Part shown: piece after piece, positions 15,501 through 16,014 of the stretch
Numbering within the stretch: position 1 is the stretch's first letter
How the letters are laid out: every line of letters starts with the position of its first letter
Made by a program: the position numbers and the translations under genes
NCBI GenBank assembly: GCA_002344885.1
Contig: DDUQ01000143.1
Span: forward strand, 1-16,014
Origin: Comamonadaceae bacterium UBA2334
GTDB taxonomy: Bacteria > Pseudomonadota > Gammaproteobacteria > Burkholderiales > Burkholderiaceae_C
Direction: 5' to 3'
Length of the DNA: 16,014 bases
Notes under the pieces: model-generated
The model's database searches: none
Seen by the model: the letters and a program-made list of their open reading frames with translations, nothing else
Told to the model about the DNA's origin: nothing

Positions 15501-15728
15501 AGCATCGCACCCGCCACCGACTGGCGCACCATTTGGGTGCCGCGTTTGCAACAGTTGGCAGGCTTGCTGGCGCAGTCGGACATGGCCGCACTGGAGTTGC
15601 ACGACGAAATGTTGCAAGATGCAGGCTTGGCAGCCGACCCGGCCTGGCAAGCCTTGCACGCCGCGATGGAAATGATGGACTTTGAACAAGCCTTGCTGGC
15701 CGCCCAAACCCTGTTAGCGTCTACCTGA
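9564..15728 (+). CDS. Giant hybrid sensor histidine kinase (CHASE, seven PAS, HisKA, HATPase, two REC, HPt)
   Basis: This 2054-residue inner-membrane kinase should autophosphorylate and pass phosphate along an internal His-Asp-His relay. Layout: membrane segment about 7-27; periplasmic CHASE-type sensor about 45-310; membrane segment about 322-345; PAS-like modules about 363-478, 495-605, 620-732, 745-862, 877-993, 1008-1121 and 1137-1252. HisKA has phospho-His1276 (NMSHEIRTPMN). HATPase has Asn1389/Asn1393, DSGIG from Asp1429 and GGTGLGL from 1458. REC1 has Asp1523/1524, phospho-Asp1573 and Lys1628; REC2 has Glu1672/Asp1673, phospho-Asp1718 and Lys1770. HPt has phospho-His1901 (HTLKGTS). A helical segment (about 1970-2054) follows. 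All catalytic residues are intact. The REC2-HPt linker contains a low-GC repeat-like stretch. The ribosome binding site is weak, which suggests coupling to the preceding receiver gene. The ligand is unknown; none of the PAS modules shows an obvious cofactor signature. Confidence 0.95.
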   Translation: MRHFKSLLPMLAALVVLGVGLTATWWATKSINDGIDAQARLQFKKELDSVKLGMQAHLEQLVTLMQGVRGAFAASNDVNRDEFNLLVESLELRTRYPSVAALSYVARIPAAGLQSFVAERESELPRYQFRYNKTPSSPVRDFDHFVVDYAEPVAARSGIGLEVSTHSGKLSAMDRAARSGTAVLTAPLTLGLDEKKSPAFGFFLPVYESGLVPFEPAERERLLKGYVATAFTVQAFVDTALKGQPLTIDFELADPLATSEDGQQLGLLLYDRDNHLGGQLAATGNGYGRLLEERGQYFFGNRYFDLYASTTPAFEAQFNRQIIWLMGGAGVLTSFSLAFGVFVLARAQGRAARLAARLGADNVRLASVVTNTTNIVIIADPQGLITWVNPAFEAFTGYSLAEAAGHKPGKLLQCEDTDTDTIARLSQAIRDRLPVQAEILNRTRDGRLYWVNLNIQPQWAEDGSLKGFMAIEQDVTERRQVQLKMEAALRESAALMGTINLHAIVSQTDQRGIITHANDAFVDISGYALDELIGRSHNIVNSGHHPPAFWHMMWATIRAGKPWHGVVCNRNKSGELYWVDTLVAPFVDEAGHIERYVSIRTDITARMLTQQALQKAQRDLELSNQVARIGTWELDVVRDRMTWSATTRKLYEVPPDFVISRPNALRFFPEGPVRENARAVMRTALQTGTGWDIEQQLLTFIGQPIWVRSIAVTEMEGDRCVRVYGTFQDISERKQRELEMERARLTLQSTIDGTGAATWEWNVQTGETVFNSVWAEMLGYSIEELQPTTIATWERFCHPDDLPQAQAALEWHFAGVTDTYEAIHRMQHRDGHWVWVRDTGRVVSHTADGKPLMMYGTHIDISAFKQAQLDAEVSKDRMESLIEGTRAGTVDWDLQTHHMDYNDRWAELLGYAPGELSHNAIELLSQTTYPDDYAGCQAMLRRHWRGDAPYYDHTFRAVHKDGHVVWVQDRGRVTQRADDGKPLRMGGIRLDVTELVQAREEAARKEHLLTSALEAVGAALSVFDADERLVLANDRFFAMHQPLQGILRVGVSFQDFIEAGLNSGAIQMDGPERNAWLAQRLASFRNGQTDMVVPLSDGTALRVVERRTPEGLTVGLRFDVTELENARRTAQQALVRQQAIFDVLPVGITITDPVGHIIDCNPASERLLGISKVEHLARDYSSNSWTIFREDGSLLPSEEYASVRALTTHQAVRDQVMRVQRGDGAEVVLSVSAVPVDDVDIGVVVGYVDITDLVHARAEAEAASRSKSQFVANMSHEIRTPMNAILGMLHLLQTTPLSARQKDYAEKSESAAKSLLGILNDILDFSKVEAGKMELDPEPFSFDKLVRDLGVIYSSNAKAKQLELLFDIDHSIPKVLIGDALRLQQVLINLGGNAIKFTAQGEVLLRVQQEARRTQDGGEVVDLLFEVHDSGIGIAPEAQAKIFTGFTQAESSTSRKYGGTGLGLAISQRLVRLMGGDLQLSSTLGEGSTFYFRIPLRVPADLPAEFAPKDRSALQNLKALVVDDNLVAQQIMSGMVEGLGWGALAAESPEDALALFEPGAPDGPPRFDVIFVDWDMPGMDGLTLAVELSKRFGEGPRPIVIMVTASGRDVLQSAPEYQQQVLDGFLVKPVTASMLYDAVAEALAVASGAAPTVDKVRAGSRALNGMRLLVVEDNLINQQVAQELLTREGALVQLANHGQEAVDMLRDRPDAWDAVLMDMQMPVLDGLQATHAIRNRLQLRELPIVAMTANAMASDREACLAAGMNDHVGKPFELQHLVRTLLRWAGHAVMPYDPDAEPAPPPADEALPPAQDAQGVQKNIADNARQSSDEGQKSFNLTSADLDWPDADRVEVSAALQRLGGDPAFFQRIVRNFCADLVTQPERLCAMPTSASPQDLAAALHTLKGTSSTVGAFKLAALAAAAERSVKDQMASGQVPGTAWMDALCEEMTASEAALSRVLQAMHQRLHPGAPPPQAVQAASIAPATDWRTIWVPRLQQLAGLLAQSDMAALELHDEMLQDAGLAADPAWQALHAAMEMMDFEQALLAAQTLLAST
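15011..15072 (+). repeat. Low-GC repeat-like segment read in frame as a kinase linker
   Basis: Bases 15011-15070 hold 22 G+C of 60 (37%), against 41 of 60 (68%) in the 60 bases at 14941-15000. The segment starts with a seven-A run and ATATAGC and ends with GGCCAAAAAAGC, TTTAATTT. From memory these ends match a short repeat scattered between genes in Comamonadaceae genomes. It is translated as about residues 1817-1838 (QKNIADNARQSSDEGQKSF and neighbours) between REC2 and HPt, keeping the frame. The composition shift is seen directly; the repeat-family assignment is unverified. Confidence 0.5.
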
Positions 15729-15732
15729 AACC

Positions 15733-16014
15733 GTGAACGACTTCTTGCCCACCCAACCCGTTGAGAGCGTGACAGCGCCCTTGACCACCGCGGATGTCGA
15801 TCTGCTGCTGCCACTGGCGGCTGCACCTCGCAAGGCCCGCTTGCTGGTGGTCGATGACCAGCCCATTCACCTGCAGGTGTTGTACCGAGCGCTGTCGGCT
15901 GACCATCAACTGTTCATGGCCACCGGCGGTGCCCAGGCGCTGAAGTTGGTGCGCGAGCAGAACCCTGATCTGGTGCTGCTGGATGTGGTCATGCCCGACA
16001 TGGACGGTTTCGAG
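15733..16014 (+). CDS. Response regulator, N-terminal receiver domain (3' end outside window)
   Basis: Ninety-four codons are visible, running off the window edge without a stop. A 32-residue lead is followed by a receiver domain with acidic pair Asp41-Asp42 (LLVVDDQPIHLQVLY) and phospho-acceptor Asp84 (LLDVVMPDMDGFE). The proposed start is the GTG at 15733, four bases after the kinase stop, since no ATG occurs before the receiver core; translation is probably coupled to the kinase. The receiver sequence resembles those of regulators with a GGDEF or HD-GYP output that make or break cyclic-di-GMP, but the output domain is not in the window, so this is only a guess. Together with the kinase and the stand-alone receiver it completes a three-gene signalling unit. 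Confidence 0.88.
   Translation, partial: MNDFLPTQPVESVTAPLTTADVDLLLPLAAAPRKARLLVVDDQPIHLQVLYRALSADHQLFMATGGAQALKLVREQNPDLVLLDVVMPDMDGFE

Overview
The window looks like chromosome from a GC-rich betaproteobacterium, most likely order Burkholderiales and family Comamonadaceae. This is inferred from protein character (a ribosomal protein S3 with a long Arg/Pro/Ala tail, a cytochrome c' next to a b561 gene, very large PAS-rich hybrid kinases) and from a short AT-rich repeat resembling one I remember from that family. No database search was possible.

Region 1 (1-6155): the end of the str/S10 ribosomal superoperon. It holds the C-terminal half of tuf, then rpsJ, rplC, rplD, rplW, rplB, rpsS, rplV, rpsC, rplP, rpmC and rpsQ, all on the plus strand and mostly overlapping or separated by 14 bases or less. 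The one large gap, 181 bases between rpsJ and rplC, carries a candidate promoter and a terminator-like hairpin, so rplC and the genes after it may have their own regulated transcript. A strong intrinsic terminator follows rpsQ. The spc-operon genes (rplN, rplX, rplE and so on) that usually follow are not in this window.

Region 2 (6156-8774): single genes. These are a Prx5-type peroxiredoxin (+), a GNAT acetyltransferase (-) whose stop codon lies in a degenerate repeat, a membrane cytochrome b561 with an octaproline tail (+), and a periplasmic cytochrome c' (-). The two cytochrome genes converge on one bidirectional terminator and probably form a small electron-transfer pair.

Region 3 (9102-16014): a signalling cluster. 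It has a stand-alone 131-residue receiver protein, a 2054-residue membrane hybrid histidine kinase (CHASE sensor, seven PAS-like modules, HisKA, HATPase, two receivers, HPt and an extra helical C-terminus), and, starting 4 bases after its stop, the first 94 codons of a second receiver protein cut by the window edge. Together they could form a multistep phosphorelay in which an extracytoplasmic signal and several cytoplasmic ones feed one kinase. The HPt and the two separate receivers would be the exit points. A 37% GC repeat-like segment is read in frame as the linker between the second receiver and the HPt domain.

I see no tRNA, rRNA, CRISPR array, insertion sequence or phage gene. The most interesting items are the giant kinase with its repeat-derived linker, and the putative regulatory leader of rplC. 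Neither is proven to be a new system.
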